From the NCBI GenBank assembly GCA_954871525.1, contig OX940869.1:22844001-22908000 (forward strand): a stretch of DNA of 64,000 nucleotides, read 5' to 3'. Position 1 is the stretch's first letter. Each line of letters opens with the position of its first letter. The stretch is from Parietaria judaica. Lineage: Eukaryota; Streptophyta; Magnoliopsida; Rosales; Urticaceae. Shown piece after piece: positions 10,408-20,715 of this stretch. The notes below the pieces were generated by a model. It ran no database searches. It saw only the letters and a list, made by a program, of their open reading frames with translations, and was not told where the DNA came from. The position numbers were made by a program, and so were the translations under genes.

Positions 10408-12078
10408 TTACTTAGTCTCTTGGGGCTGTGGGTTATTGGGTTTTCCGCTTTCTGACACTAGCTTTCTAACGAACTCGTTCAGTTGTCCGTCCTGGATTAG
10501 CTGTTCGATTTGTTTCCTTAGCTGCCAGCATTCTGACGTCGTGTGGCCGTGGTCTTGATGGTATTCATAGTACCGACTCTTATCTTTCTTGGCATTTTTT
10601 GTTAATGGCCGGGGGCTCCCAAACTTGTCTCCATGAAGGCTGAAGATCATTGTCGGTGAAGCTATCAGGGGAGTGAAGATCATGTCTTTTTGGAACTTCT
10701 CTGCTCGCCTGGGTTGCTGTTGTTGGCTTACGGAGTTATGCTGTTGGCGTTGCCTCTTTCCCAGAGGCTCATCGTTGCCGTTTTTTTTATTATCGGGATG
10801 CTAATCTCCCTGGTCGGGTTGGGTTCAGCTGTTGTAATACTCGTCAACTGCGATATTTTTTGCAGCCCTCGCCATTAGTTCGGCCATGGAGGTTGGCCTT
10901 TTCTTAATGAGAGAGCGCGCAAAGTCGCACATCGGGAGGCCGTCGATTATGGCGGTAACTGTGTCGTCGTCAGTGTAGCTGGAAACCTTGTTTGCCTCCT
11001 CGACGAACCTTTTCAGGTAAGTCTGGAGGGATTCGTCTTTATGTTTTCTGAGGGTCCATAGGTATGACTTCCCTTTTCGCTGCGAAAGTGAGCTCGCGAA
11101 GCGGGAGACAAAGAGTTCCGCTAACTGTTTGAAGGACTCGTTGGAACCCTTCGGAAGCCGCTGATACCATTCGAAGGTGGGCCCAGCGAGGGTGAGGCAG
11201 AAAGCCTGACACATCGTGGAGGGCGAGCACTTCTTTACCCGCATATTGAGTTGATACTGTACCAGGTGGTAAGTGGGGTCGCTGGTGCCTTCATAGGTGA
11301 GGTTTAACGGGTATCATAAGTCTCCGTCGAGATCTTTGGCGAGCAAGTGACTGGCGAGGGGGGACATGACTCCTTCGATCATGCTTTTGATGGCCAGGTC
11401 GGAGCTGTGGGCGGCGGCGAGCTCTCGTATTTCCTTTTTGAGTGCTTAGACTTCGTTTTTTAGTCCATCGTAGGAGGGAACTATAGCAGGGAGAGGTGCC
11501 GAGGTGACATTCACCCTTCGCGTCGTGTGACGGGTGGTGGTGTGCTTAAGAGTTTCTGATGTCTCCGTTCCAGTGTCATCTGAATCCCCTTGGTGGCAGG
11601 ACCTCTCTCTTTTTCGACTGATGCGTTGTCGTAGATCTCCTGTGCGCGCCTCGGTGCGCATTTTCTGACGACGGATGTTCCTTCGCCCTCTTACATTGTT
11701 GGTGATATTTCTGAGCCGGTCAAAGGCTGACCGACGGGTTGTTTGCGACTGTGCCGGCTCCTGATTATCTTCAGGTGCCGGTTGTGTCTCGACTGGCCTC
11801 CTCTGTGTGAGTTCCAGGGCCTCCTTTAAACTTTCTTCCTCTTCATTGACGACTTCGTGGTTGACGCTGTCATGCCCGAGGTGTTTGGATATTAACCCGG
11901 TTAGCCGGAAGACGCTATCTTCCAGCCGGGCCAGTCTTTCTCTTTCTTCATTGACTGCAGGCTCTTAACGGACGTTCGTCTCAGGGTAGTTTTGGCGTGC
12001 GTTGACCTGAGCCCGTGTGTTTAGAGCCACGCTCCCTGTAGGAGGGGAGGGCGTGCCTTCTGTTGATTTGTTCGACAT
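10408..12078 (-). pseudogene. Element A gag (decayed)
   Basis: The likely start ATG is at 12078-12076, about 90 bp inside the primer site. The N-terminal part is charged (SNKSTEGTPSPP at its start) and soon meets an in-frame stop. The capsid-like region lies at 11244-10825 (LAGPTFEWYQRLP, FVSRFASS). A zinc-knuckle-like segment lies near 10560 (YYEYHQDHGHTTSECW), where the usual first Cys is Tyr. The pieces are in different frames. Gag forms the virus-like particle and packages the element's RNA. This copy is not translatable as one protein. Confidence 0.82.
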
Positions 12079-12159
12079 TCCGGCTGGTCAAAAGAAGTTG
12101 ATGAGAATTGATTGCTGGGAGGGTATTTAGAGGCTTGAATTCGATGCTGGCCCCCTCCT

Positions 12160-12172
12160 TCTAGCGCCAAAA
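12160..12172 (-). other. Primer-binding site of element A
   Basis: Directly inside the right LTR the minus strand reads TTTTGGCGCTAGAAGG. A TGGCGC start next to the 5' LTR is typical of gypsy primer sites. I do not assign the tRNA. Confidence 0.65.
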
Positions 12173-13156
12173 TGTTGATGCTGTTTTTTGGATCAAACAA
12201 TGTAGAGGCCCAATTACTGGTGTTGGGCCAGGCCTTATATCGTTTCGTTGACTTTTGGTGGGTTGATGTTGAATTGTGTTGGGCTTGTTGGCCCTATTGC
12301 GGGGATGACAAATTGTTTCCTTCTCTTGATGTGTATGATACGGATTCCGAGCGAAGTTCCTAGCACTATCTCGAAACGTATCGTTCGCCGTTCGTGATCC
12401 GGCGATCCAGGGATACGCACTACCTGTTACCTCCAGGCCAGGAATGGACTAGTATAATATTTTAGGGGGAGGCGAGTATAGAGATGGTAGAGAGAAGCTC
12501 GAGAGGTTTCGAGACGGTTTTCAGTTGTGTTTGAAATTGTGAATGAGGCTTCAATTTATAATAGGAGGCAGGGGTTCGGAAGCAAATAAATATAGTTTTG
12601 GGAAGCTCCTGGGTGCAAATTTTATATGCATTTTGATCCTCAGAGTGAGAGAAAGCGATTGCCGCCATCGGATCACCCATCTGATCAGGCACGCGCCCAC
12701 ACGTGTGGAAAACGTCCGTTGTGTGCATTAAGGTGTAAAACACCTCTTTTTTCCTTGGCTGACACGTGTCCAGGGGAAATTGAGGGCTGTAAATGGGCTG
12801 CTGAGGTGGCAGGGAGCAAGTGGGGGCGAGTGGCACGGGCAAGGTAGTCTTTTGCCTGCCACGTGGCAGCATTTGGTGGGCTGCTGCGCATGCGGGGCTC
12901 ACGAAAGTGCTTCCGAAGTGTTTTTTCGCCCCGAGCTCGTCCCGCGTCCGTTTTTAACAAATTTTATGTCGTTTTTGGGTGTTTTCATATTTTTAGGAAC
13001 ACTGGGAAACTTTGTTTTGCGAAAATGGGCATCCGGAGCATGTTTTTGGGTTTTGAATTGATATGATTAAATAACCAATTAATAAAAGAAAATTAATTTG
13101 ATAATTTTCTTTTAGTTCATTATCCGTAAAATCAATTCCTAGAATTACCCGTAACA
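12173..13156 (-). repeat. Right LTR of element A (5' LTR, short form)
   Basis: It is 984 bp, beginning TGTTGATG and ending CCGTAACA. A TATA box in element sense (TATAAAT, minus 12560-12554) marks the likely promoter for gag-pol. Compared with the left LTR it lacks about 545 bp near 12447. Confidence 0.9.
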
Positions 13157-13449
13157 CATACTTTTATTTTCAAATATAGGAGTCCATAATAATCTGAAAC
13201 AAAGTTAACTAACACAATAAAATGTTCACAAAAAAAATATAATAAATAGATTCGATCTTCGAACCACATCGTCATATTCGAACACGCAGGGCCAACCCAA
13301 TCATTTTGGAGGCCTTGGACGAAACGTAAACTCCAGGCCTTTTTTTGTTAATTAAATATTTATGAGTATAAGAAAATAAGTTGTTTAATTTAAAGTTGTA
13401 TTTTAAAAAAAAAAAATCTTTACTTTAAAGAATATTAAGAACATATGTT
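13157..13449. other. Flank right of element A, no gene seen
   Basis: Begins with the CATAC duplication (13157-13161). The remainder is AT-rich with no feature that I can support. Confidence 0.5.
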
Positions 13450-14640
13450 CTAAATATAATGTGTAATAATACATTTATTTATTTTATTTATAATTAATTT
13501 TATAAAATAAAGTTTCAAAAATTGATTATTGATACATAATATTTGCGGTCGCTGCATGAACTGAACCTCACAAGGTGATATGGCATCCTTGTGATCAAGT
13601 TCCCGTTGAGATAAAATGCCGTCATCGATATCACCGGCTAGGTCACTGTCGGTAAAACAGACCAGTTCTTTAGCTCCACATCCTTTTCCGTACTGAATCG
13701 CGTAGCTCGTCGTTCCCTTCATGTAACGAATGATGTGCTTCACAGCCTGCTGGTGTAGACTAATTGGCTTCGATGAAACTGCTTCACTTCCATCTTATAC
13801 TTTCTCACAATGCAATCTGTCATCTCAAAGTGCTTCGGGATATTCTTCATGTAAGCCGACTGCTTCTCGTGGTGCATTCCTTCTTCTGATCGACCTCGAT
13901 GCTGAGGTAGTATGAGAGTAGTCCAAGGTTGCTCATTTCAAACTCCTTCATCATCTGCTTCTTGAATCCATCAATGCCTTTTACACTAGATCTAGTCATG
14001 ATCAGGTCGTCAACGTACACACCGCCAATGGAGGCCTCATCTCCTAGGCTCCTCATGTAAATTGCTTGCTCCCTATAACACTTCATGTAATAAAGACTCT
14101 TCATACTTCTCGAGTCGAGAGTTCCATGCACATGGTGTTCGCCGCAACCCATAAAAAGCTTCTGAAGACTTGTACACCTTGTGCTCTACAGTCTGATTTA
14201 CAAAGCCTTCCGGCTGAGCAACGTAGACTTCTTCTTCTAGTTCACCATTTACGAACGCCGATTTGATGTCCAGGTGATGGATTTTCCTGCCTCAGTGAGC
14301 TGCGAAGGCTAGGATCAGCCTAACTGTGACGAGTCTGGCCACTGGAGCAAATACTTCTTCAAAGTTTAGTCCCTGCTTTTGCACGTAGCCCTTTGCTACC
14401 AGTCTGGCCTTGTGCTTGAGAAGCTTGCCTTCCGAGTCCTTCTTGAGCTTGTAGACCCACTTCAGACCAATGGACTTTTGACCATTTAGAAGGTCGAATA
14501 GCTCCCACGTTTAATTCTTCTCAACGGACTTTAGCTTTCTTTCCATTGCTTTCTAACACTCTTTCTCAATGGCTGTCTCGCGATAGTTGGCTGGTGCCTC
14601 TTCACTAAGAAATTGAGAAGTGTCTTCATTAGTATCACTT
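13450..14640 (-). pseudogene. Decayed Ty1/copia RT-RNase H fragment
   Basis: From about 14600 downward the minus strand encodes copia RT: a [12 protein letters not shown] region, [38 protein letters not shown], then GVYVDDLIMT (around 14020), the YVDD catalytic motif. RNase H pieces follow (13743-13550, IIRYMKGTTSYAIQYG and CFTDSDLAGD). Stops and frameshifts are frequent and there is no LTR, gag or integrase core. It is an old truncated copy, distinct from copia-1 and copia-2. The end near 13550 is abrupt. Confidence 0.85.
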
Positions 14641-14757
14641 TCTTTGCCGAGTTTTTTTCTCTCTTATGAATCTATCTCTGTGATTTTTTTTTACGCTCAA
14701 GATTCATTATGAGCTAAACCAATCGAAACTGACATGTAGCTTGATTCGGATTATCGT

Positions 14758-14932
14758 TGTTGAGGGCGATTTGAACCACCCTTTTCAGTCACAAGAATAA
14801 TCGAAAGAACACAATAATGATATGAACACGAATATTCCTGATTTATTATATTCCCGAAAAGGACTCGGTTTTTCCCGTTTGATAGCTGGAAAATTGAAGG
14901 AAAAGGATAAAAATAGGATATGATTTGATGCC
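14758..14932 (-). repeat. Truncated left LTR of element E
   Basis: These 175 bp align base for base, with few changes, to 16466-16640 of the right LTR. The match then stops abruptly after TTTGATGCC, where repeat sequence begins. Confidence 0.85.
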
Positions 14933-14952
14933 AAACTCTCGCCATTTTTTCT

Positions 14953-15565
14953 CGGCATTCTCGCCGTAGGCTCTCTCGCCTCTTTTATTTTCTCGGCACT
15001 CTCGCGCGGTTTGGGCTTGCTTGGCACCCTAGCCGTATTTTTTTTTCTCGGCACTCTCGCCGGTTTGGGCTTGCTCGGCACCCTAGCCGTATTTTTATTT
15101 TCTGGGCACTTTCGCCTGGTTGGGTTTGCTCGGCACCCTAGCCGTATTTTTTATTTTCTCGGCACTCTGGCCGGTTTGGGCTTGCTCGGCACCCTAGCCG
15201 TATTTTTTATTTTCTCGGCACTCTCGCCGGTTTGGGCTTGCTCAGCACCCTAGCCGTATTTTTTATTTTCTCGGCACTCTCGCCGCTTTGGGCTTGCTCG
15301 GCACCCTAGCCGTATTTTTTATTTTCTCGGCACTCTCGCCGGTTTGGGGTTGCTTGGCACCCTAGCTGATTTTTTTTATTCTCTCGGCACTATCGCCGGT
15401 TTGGGCTTGCTCGACACCCTACCCGTATTTTTTTTATTTTCTCGGCACTCTCGCCGGTTCGGGCTTGCTCAGCACCCTAGCCGTATATATATTTTTTATT
15501 ATTATTTTCTCGGCACTCTCGCCGGTTTGGGTTTGCTCGGCACCCTAGCCGTATATATATATGTA
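14953..15565. repeat. Minisatellite of about 56 bp, roughly 11 copies (element E)
   Basis: The unit contains CTCGGCACTCTCGCCGG, TTTGGGCTTGCTCGG, CACCCTAGCCGTA and a T-rich spacer. CACCCTAG-type starts occur near 15024, 15078, 15133, 15189, 15245, 15301, 15357, 15414, 15472 and 15540. Steps are 54-58 bp, then 68 bp where TA repeats expand the spacer. The Leu/Gly/Phe-rich open frames here are products of the repeat, not proteins. Confidence 0.85.
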
Positions 15566-15595
15566 TTTTTTTTTCTACATGGGCACATTGGCCTC

Positions 15596-15913
15596 GTCTT
15601 CTTGCTTCTGGTCTAGCCTCGCCGACCGTCTTCTTGCTTCCGGTTTTGTTCACCGTCTTCTTTCCTCTAGTATCGTTCACCGTCTTTTTTCCTCCGGTCT
15701 CGTCGACCGTCTTCTTTCCTCCGGTCGACCGTCTTATTTCCTCCGGTCTCGTCGATCATCTTCATGCTTTTGGCCTTGTCGGTCGTCTTCGCGCTTCTGG
15801 GCATCCTCCGCCATCTTTAAGCTCCTGGTCTTGTCGACCATCTTCTAGCTTCTGGTCTTGTCGACCATCTTCATGCTCTTGGCCTTGTCGGCCATCTTCG
15901 AGCTTCTGGTGGT
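15596..15913. repeat. Second minisatellite (about 27-33 bp) in element E
   Basis: Imperfect copies built on CGTCGACCGTCTTC and TTTCCTCCGGTCT drift rightward toward CTTGTCGACCATCTTC and AGCTTCTGGTCT. This array follows the 56-bp array with only a short gap. Confidence 0.7.
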
Positions 15914-15989
15914 GACGTCTCCGTTGATTCTCGAAGATGGTCTCCGGTTGGCGTTGGGCGTCCTTTGGTGATGGCGAGTTTTCTTTGGT

Positions 15990-16200
15990 GACTAGTTCCT
16001 CGACTTCTCTCGGTGACGAGCTCCTCGAGCTCTTCTTGGTGACGAGATCCTCGACCTCTCTTAGTGACGAGCTCCTTGGGCTCCCTTGACGAGCTCCTCT
16101 TCGTGACGAGCTCCTTGAGCTCCTCTCCGTGACGAGCTAGTCGAGCTTTCTTTGACGAGATCCTCGAGCTCCCCTCCGTGACGAGCTCTTCGATAAGGCA
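15990..16200. repeat. Third minisatellite (about 30 bp, GACGAGCTCCT type)
   Basis: Copies of GTGACGAGCTCCT alternating with CGAGCTC or CTTGAGCTC occur at about 30-bp steps. On the minus strand this lies in the 3' end of the gag-like frame. Confidence 0.65.
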
Positions 16201-16450
16201 TCCTTGCTCATTATTTCTTCGGTTATCGAGGAAGTCTCCTTGCTCCTGACCTCTTTGGTTATCGAGGAAGCTTCGTCGATACGGACGTCCTCGACTTTCG
16301 CCGTCGTTTTTGTGGCCTTCGCCTCAGCTAGCAGTTTTTGAAGACTTGCCACTGTACCTTCTTCCCCATCGTTGGGATGATTCCGTCGTTCGCTGAGATC
16401 TCTTTTTCCTCCCAGTTCCTGGCTGTGAGATAGAGAAAAACAAAGCCTCT
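16137..16450 (-). pseudogene. Gag-like N-terminal fragment of element E
   Basis: The minus-strand open frame begins just inside the primer site and encodes a charged, Ser/Glu/Lys-rich sequence (HSQELGGKRDLSERR, then AEAKATKTTAKVEDV). It ends at a stop at 16137 inside the third minisatellite. Its position suggests the start of gag, but no capsid or zinc-knuckle signature is present, so this is positional inference. Confidence 0.45.
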
Positions 16451-16454
16451 CGGT

Positions 16455-16465
16455 GGGCGCCAAAC
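16455..16465 (-). other. Primer-binding site of element E
   Basis: The minus strand reads GTTTGGCGCCCACC immediately inside the right LTR, a gypsy-type TGGCGC primer site. Confidence 0.65.
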
Positions 16466-17322
16466 TGTTGAGAGCGATTTGCGCCACCCTTTTCAGTCAC
16501 AAGAATAATCTAAAGAACACAATAATGATATGAACACGAATATTCCTGATTTATTATATTCCCAAAAAGGACTCGGTTTTCCCCGTTTGATAGTTGGACA
16601 ATTGAAGGAAAAGGATAAAAATAGGATATGATTTGATGCCGCACCTCGCCGGCTTCAGCGAGGCTGCCTACGTACCCGGTATACCGGGATCAGGTCATCA
16701 CATAGTTCAATGTTGTTGGCGTTCTCTTTCTTCTTTCTTTCTGGTTTCTCTTGGTGGTTTCTCGTAGCCGAATCTCCACCCTCTCCCTCCTGGCCGAATC
16801 TCTCTTCTGGGATAATTTTTCCTCCCCCTTTAATGAGGTTTACATATGTATTTATAGGCTTAGGGTTTCTTACCCCCCTTCCTCTTTTTGTTCCTTGAAT
16901 CTCGCTTTTATAGAGCTTACATTTGCCTTTTTATGTCTTTCCCGCCCTTTGTCACATCCAATCACTAGCTTCTCTAAAAGTGATTTGAGGAAAGCGTGGC
17001 TAGCCCATGCTTCGCGTCACTCTAGGGCAGTTGGCCACAGTGGGTAGGTGGGTTCGGCATGGGCGTCATTAAATGCACACCACGTCAGTTGTCACTCGGC
17101 GCCGCACGCCCCATTGTCGATGCCTCTCGTCGAGGTGTGATGGGACACTTCATCGCAATTCGCTTTTACCCTAGTCAGACTTCGTCGCGGATTGAACCTC
17201 TTCGAGGATGTTCCTTGTTGACCATTGGTAAACGAACCTCCTCGCCATCATCTTACGTCGTTTTTGGGACAAAACGACACGAGTTCTGTTAGGCATAGAT
17301 TTGACGAAATCCGACATCAACA
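16466..17322 (-). repeat. Right LTR of element E (5' LTR)
   Basis: It is 857 bp, from TGTTGAGAGCG to ACATCAACA. An element-sense TATA box (TATAAATA, minus strand) lies at 16856-16849. At 16664-16709 it carries the imperfect hairpin motif also found after pol in elements B and C. Confidence 0.85.
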
Positions 17323-17603
17323 ATCGTTTCTTTGATTAATGAATTTTTTTAAGTTTGTTTAATCTATCATTTCGTTCATGCTTTTAATTGCTTGATCACC
17401 AATCGAACTATTTGATAAGTCTTAAGAACTTTGAAAAAATGAATTTTTTGTTTAGCCGTAGGGCAGGTAGAATAACATATGATATATGGTGGGAATCTTG
17501 AGTTTATATAAGATACGAATATACCTATATAACATGTGTAACTTGTTAAGAACACATGCTTAATGAATCAATTTTAACTTAACTCACATAGGAATATAAT
17601 GAG
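17323..17603. other. AT-rich spacer, no gene seen
   Basis: Begins with the ATCGT duplication of element E. The rest is AT-rich with nothing I can assign. Confidence 0.5.
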
Positions 17604-18027
17604 TGTTGGACATGTGTGCATAAACAAGTTGTTTTTATCTTACATGTAAAAGATTTTGACTAGTCGTTGAATAAAAGATGGTACTAATTATGTTAATCCT
17701 ATTATAAATTATGGTAGATTAAAATAGAATGTTTGTTCCTTAGTTCATAAAGGATGCAATTATGTTATTATTATAACAACCGAGTCAATGTGACGAAGAA
17801 TTAATAATCATACTAAATGAACTTAAATATCCGTGACTTGATTAACTTGGTGGGAGCCAATTAATCGGTTAAAGTCATTAATGTGACTAAGTGTTAAAAT
17901 CATTTTCTGGATTAAGTGCGTGTCACACTCACTAGAAACGCATTTAGTATGAAGTGGCTTCACACAGGACTGGACATGACTTAAACTACGGAAGTTATCA
18001 TAGAAGACCGACACTGATAACTTGGAG
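17604..18027 (+). repeat. Truncated older LTR of the copia-1 family
   Basis: It begins TGTTGGACATGTG and follows the first 420 or so bases of the copia-1 LTR, then stops at ACTTGGAG exactly where the next LTR starts TGTTGGACAC. The continuation seen in the solo LTR (TTGAGTCACTAG) is missing. A younger family member therefore inserted into it. Confidence 0.8.
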
Positions 18028-20182
18028 TGTTGGACACATGTCCTTAAACAAGCTGTCTTTTCCCTAATTGTAAAAGATTTTGACCAAAGTCGTTGAATAA
18101 AAAATATTACTTATTATATTAATCTCATTATAGTTTCTCGTAGAGTAGAATAGAATGTTTGTTCCATAGTTCATAAAGGATGAAGTTATGTTATTATTAT
18201 CACAACCGAGTCAATGTGAGGAAGAATTAATAATCATAATAGATGAACTTAAAAATGTCTGTGACTTTATTAACTAAGTGGGAGTTCATTAATTGGATAA
18301 AGTCATTATTGTGACTAAGTGATATAATCCTATTCTGGATTAAGTGTGTGTCACACTCACTAGAAGTGCATTAAGTATGAAGCGGCTTCATACTGGACTG
18401 GACCTGACTTAAACTTCGGAAGTTGTCATATAAGACCGTCACTGACAACTTGGTGTTTAGTCACTAGTAGATGATCAAATATATACTCGATCTAAGTCCT
18501 GAGTGACCTCGAGCCTGGACTGTTGACTTGACTGTTCTTTGATTTAACTGCTAAAGAACACATTTACTATCATTCCCAATGCTGCAATTTTGGGAACATG
18601 ATAGTTAATAGATAAGGGTAGCTTGGTCATAGAAACAGACATAATATAGCTCTCTTCAGTGTCAAGATGATTCTCTTGATTGTTAGTGGTGAGAAGTGAG
18701 AGGTACCCGTGCACAACTTATGAATCAAAATCATAAGTGGGTTACTCACAATATTACTAACTGAGTTGAGGATGAAAACGCAATAAAGGGAAAACATTAA
18801 AAACCGCCTGCTCGTGTGTGGATCATTAAGTGAAAGATTAATAACCTGAATTTAATTGTATCAATGCGAACCCTGCTATAAAGGAAATAATATATACTGT
18901 ATCACTGGAGAGTGCAGCCTCAGGTTTATAGTGAAATAACACCGAGGTTTGACGAAGCACTAGCAGTTCGTTGGAGCTTCAGTGATACGGGTCCATGGTC
19001 CCCAGGATAGCTCCGGAACGGATGATACGTACGAAATTTAAACATTTAGTATGTTTTATCATTATTCAGGATTCATAAAACTAAAGTCTGTGTCAGACTT
19101 TGGAAGTTTTATTTTTGACGTGTCAAAAGTACCAAAGTTTCGTGCTCGAAATTTAGCTGATAAAAAAAAGTTGAATTTAGATTTTTCATCAACTGCAAAG
19201 TTATTGGAAATTAAATTCTAAGAGACTTTGCTTTTGGAACCGAGTCATTTTGACGTACGGTTTGTGATTTAGAGAATTTCCAAGTTTACGATCGTTTTCG
19301 TAAATATGTGAAGTTTAATCACATGTCACGAGTTTAAATGGTGGTATTGCACCATGAAATATAATGTGTGATATAGAGATTGGAGGTTAATAATATAATT
19401 TAATTATTTGGATTTAAGTTAATAATAAATTAATAATTAATATATTTATGTTATTTAAATAAAATATACATTTGGTATATATATGAATGTTTAGAAATAA
19501 TGCGGCCAAAGTAAATGTGTGAGTTGGGCTTACACAAATTTGCTTGGATTTGAACTTTCCAAATATGCGGCATAAGTACCTATGTTTAGGTATTAATGGA
19601 AAACCTTGAAATTAATTTGGTTCATTAGATCGATCAAGTTTGATCTTAACTGTTGGATCCTGATAATTAATTTGGAAAGCTAAATTCGAAAATGACTTGG
19701 TGACCAAGCATGGATTTCAAAATTGCTTAATTAATTAAATCCATTGGATTAGTTTATGATTTAATCTTAACCATTGGATTGGAAATTAATTAACATGTAA
19801 ATATGGAATGCAAAATTCGAATTTATTATAAAGGAGCACGAATTCTATTGCTTGGTAATCAAATTGGAGAGTTGACTTTGTCCTAAATCAATATGGTCCA
19901 TTAGATTGGTTATGGAATCAATTCCAACCATTGGATCAAGGTTATTGATTTCGAATATTCCATATGGGTACATAGGGAATTCGAATCCTATTATATAAGG
20001 AAGTGATTGGATAATTGATTTATTCATGGTTTCCCTATTTGGTTAAATCCCTAATTAATTAGAACCATTGGATCTTTGGTGATTCAATCTTGGCCATTGG
20101 TTTGAGTGATAAATTATATTTACCTATCATAGGATTCGAAATTCAAGAAAGGAAACTTCCCTTATTGGTTTTTACATGAGCC

Positions 20183-20190
20183 TATAAATA
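20183..20190 (+). promoter_or_regulatory. TATA box of the copia-1 LTR
   Basis: GCCTATAAATA occurs here and at the matching place in the solo LTR (50047-50054). A pyrimidine-rich leader follows in both. Confidence 0.6.
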
Positions 20191-20209
20191 CAAGGCTCAT
20201 TCTACACAT

Positions 20210-20213
<4 letters not shown>

Positions 20214-20279
<66 letters not shown>
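20214..20279. repeat. (CT)33 microsatellite
   Basis: An uninterrupted 66-bp CT repeat lies about 25 bp after the TATA box. The solo LTR has a short, mixed CT-rich sequence at this point. Confidence 0.95.
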
Positions 20280-20280
<1 letters not shown>

Positions 20281-20715
20281 GAGTCTTTGAATTTCCAAGC
20301 CTTTGATCTCTCTTTTTTGGTTCGGTTTAGTGAGACGTTGTTCTCCGAAAGCTTTAAAAGAACCATCAGTTAAAGTTTTTGCGACGGATTCCTGCCGACG
20401 AAGCCCACGCTTCGGTATGAGGAGTCCAGGAAAATATCCCAGAAGATCACGGGAGTTTCCCTCAGCATCGGCGAAGCCCTGCCCAGTTCAGAACGAGCCT
20501 GAGGTACGACCTTATGCATTGGGTCAATAAATGCAAACCTTTATTTACAGTTTATTTATTTCCTATAGACTAGATTATTAATAATGAATTTATGAAAAGT
20601 TAAATTAGTAATAATTTATCAGATCTTGATTTTGGTTACTATCCGATGTTACAATCGTTGTATCGGTAACAAGTTTTTCCGCTATAAATATTTTTTTAAA
20701 TGTTACCCGGACGGC

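Larger units (their letters stand above)
295..13156 (-). mobile_element. Ty3/gypsy LTR retrotransposon, Tat lineage (element A)
   Basis: This is an end-defined element. It begins TGTTGATG and ends CCCGTAACA, and perfect 5-bp duplications (CATAC) flank it. In minus-strand reading the order is 5' LTR (right), primer site, gag, protease, RT remnant, RNase H, archaeal-type RNase H, integrase, tandem repeats, antisense gene (plus strand), polypurine tract and 3' LTR (left). The second RNase H and the antisense ORF between pol and the 3' LTR are known traits of plant Tat elements. The element cannot move on its own, because the RT core is deleted and gag and pol carry several stops and frameshifts. 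Confidence 0.93.
14758..17322 (-). mobile_element. Small non-autonomous gypsy-type element E
   Basis: Terminal sequences TGTTGAG and CATCAACA are bordered by matching 5-bp duplications, ATCGT at 14753-14757 and 17323-17327. The right LTR is complete (16466-17322). The left LTR is reduced to 175 bp, and a minisatellite-rich stretch replaces the rest. The interior keeps only a primer site and a gag-like start, with no pol. The 5' LTR is on the right, so the element reads on the minus strand. Confidence 0.8.
18028..20715 (+). repeat. 5' LTR of copia-1 (end uncertain)
   Basis: It aligns over its length with the solo LTR at 47909-50601, from TGTTGGACA to AAATGTTACCCGGACGG near 20715. There the two diverge, so the true LTR end is not fixed. 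The LTR may extend to about 22215, where a CCCGGAACA resembles the solo-LTR end CCCAACA. The TATA box TATAAATA is at 20183-20190. Confidence 0.75.

Noticed and set aside
15011..15616. Leu/Gly/Phe-rich ORFs resembling a membrane protein
   Set aside because: They are translations of the 56-bp minisatellite, with no start context and no homologue.
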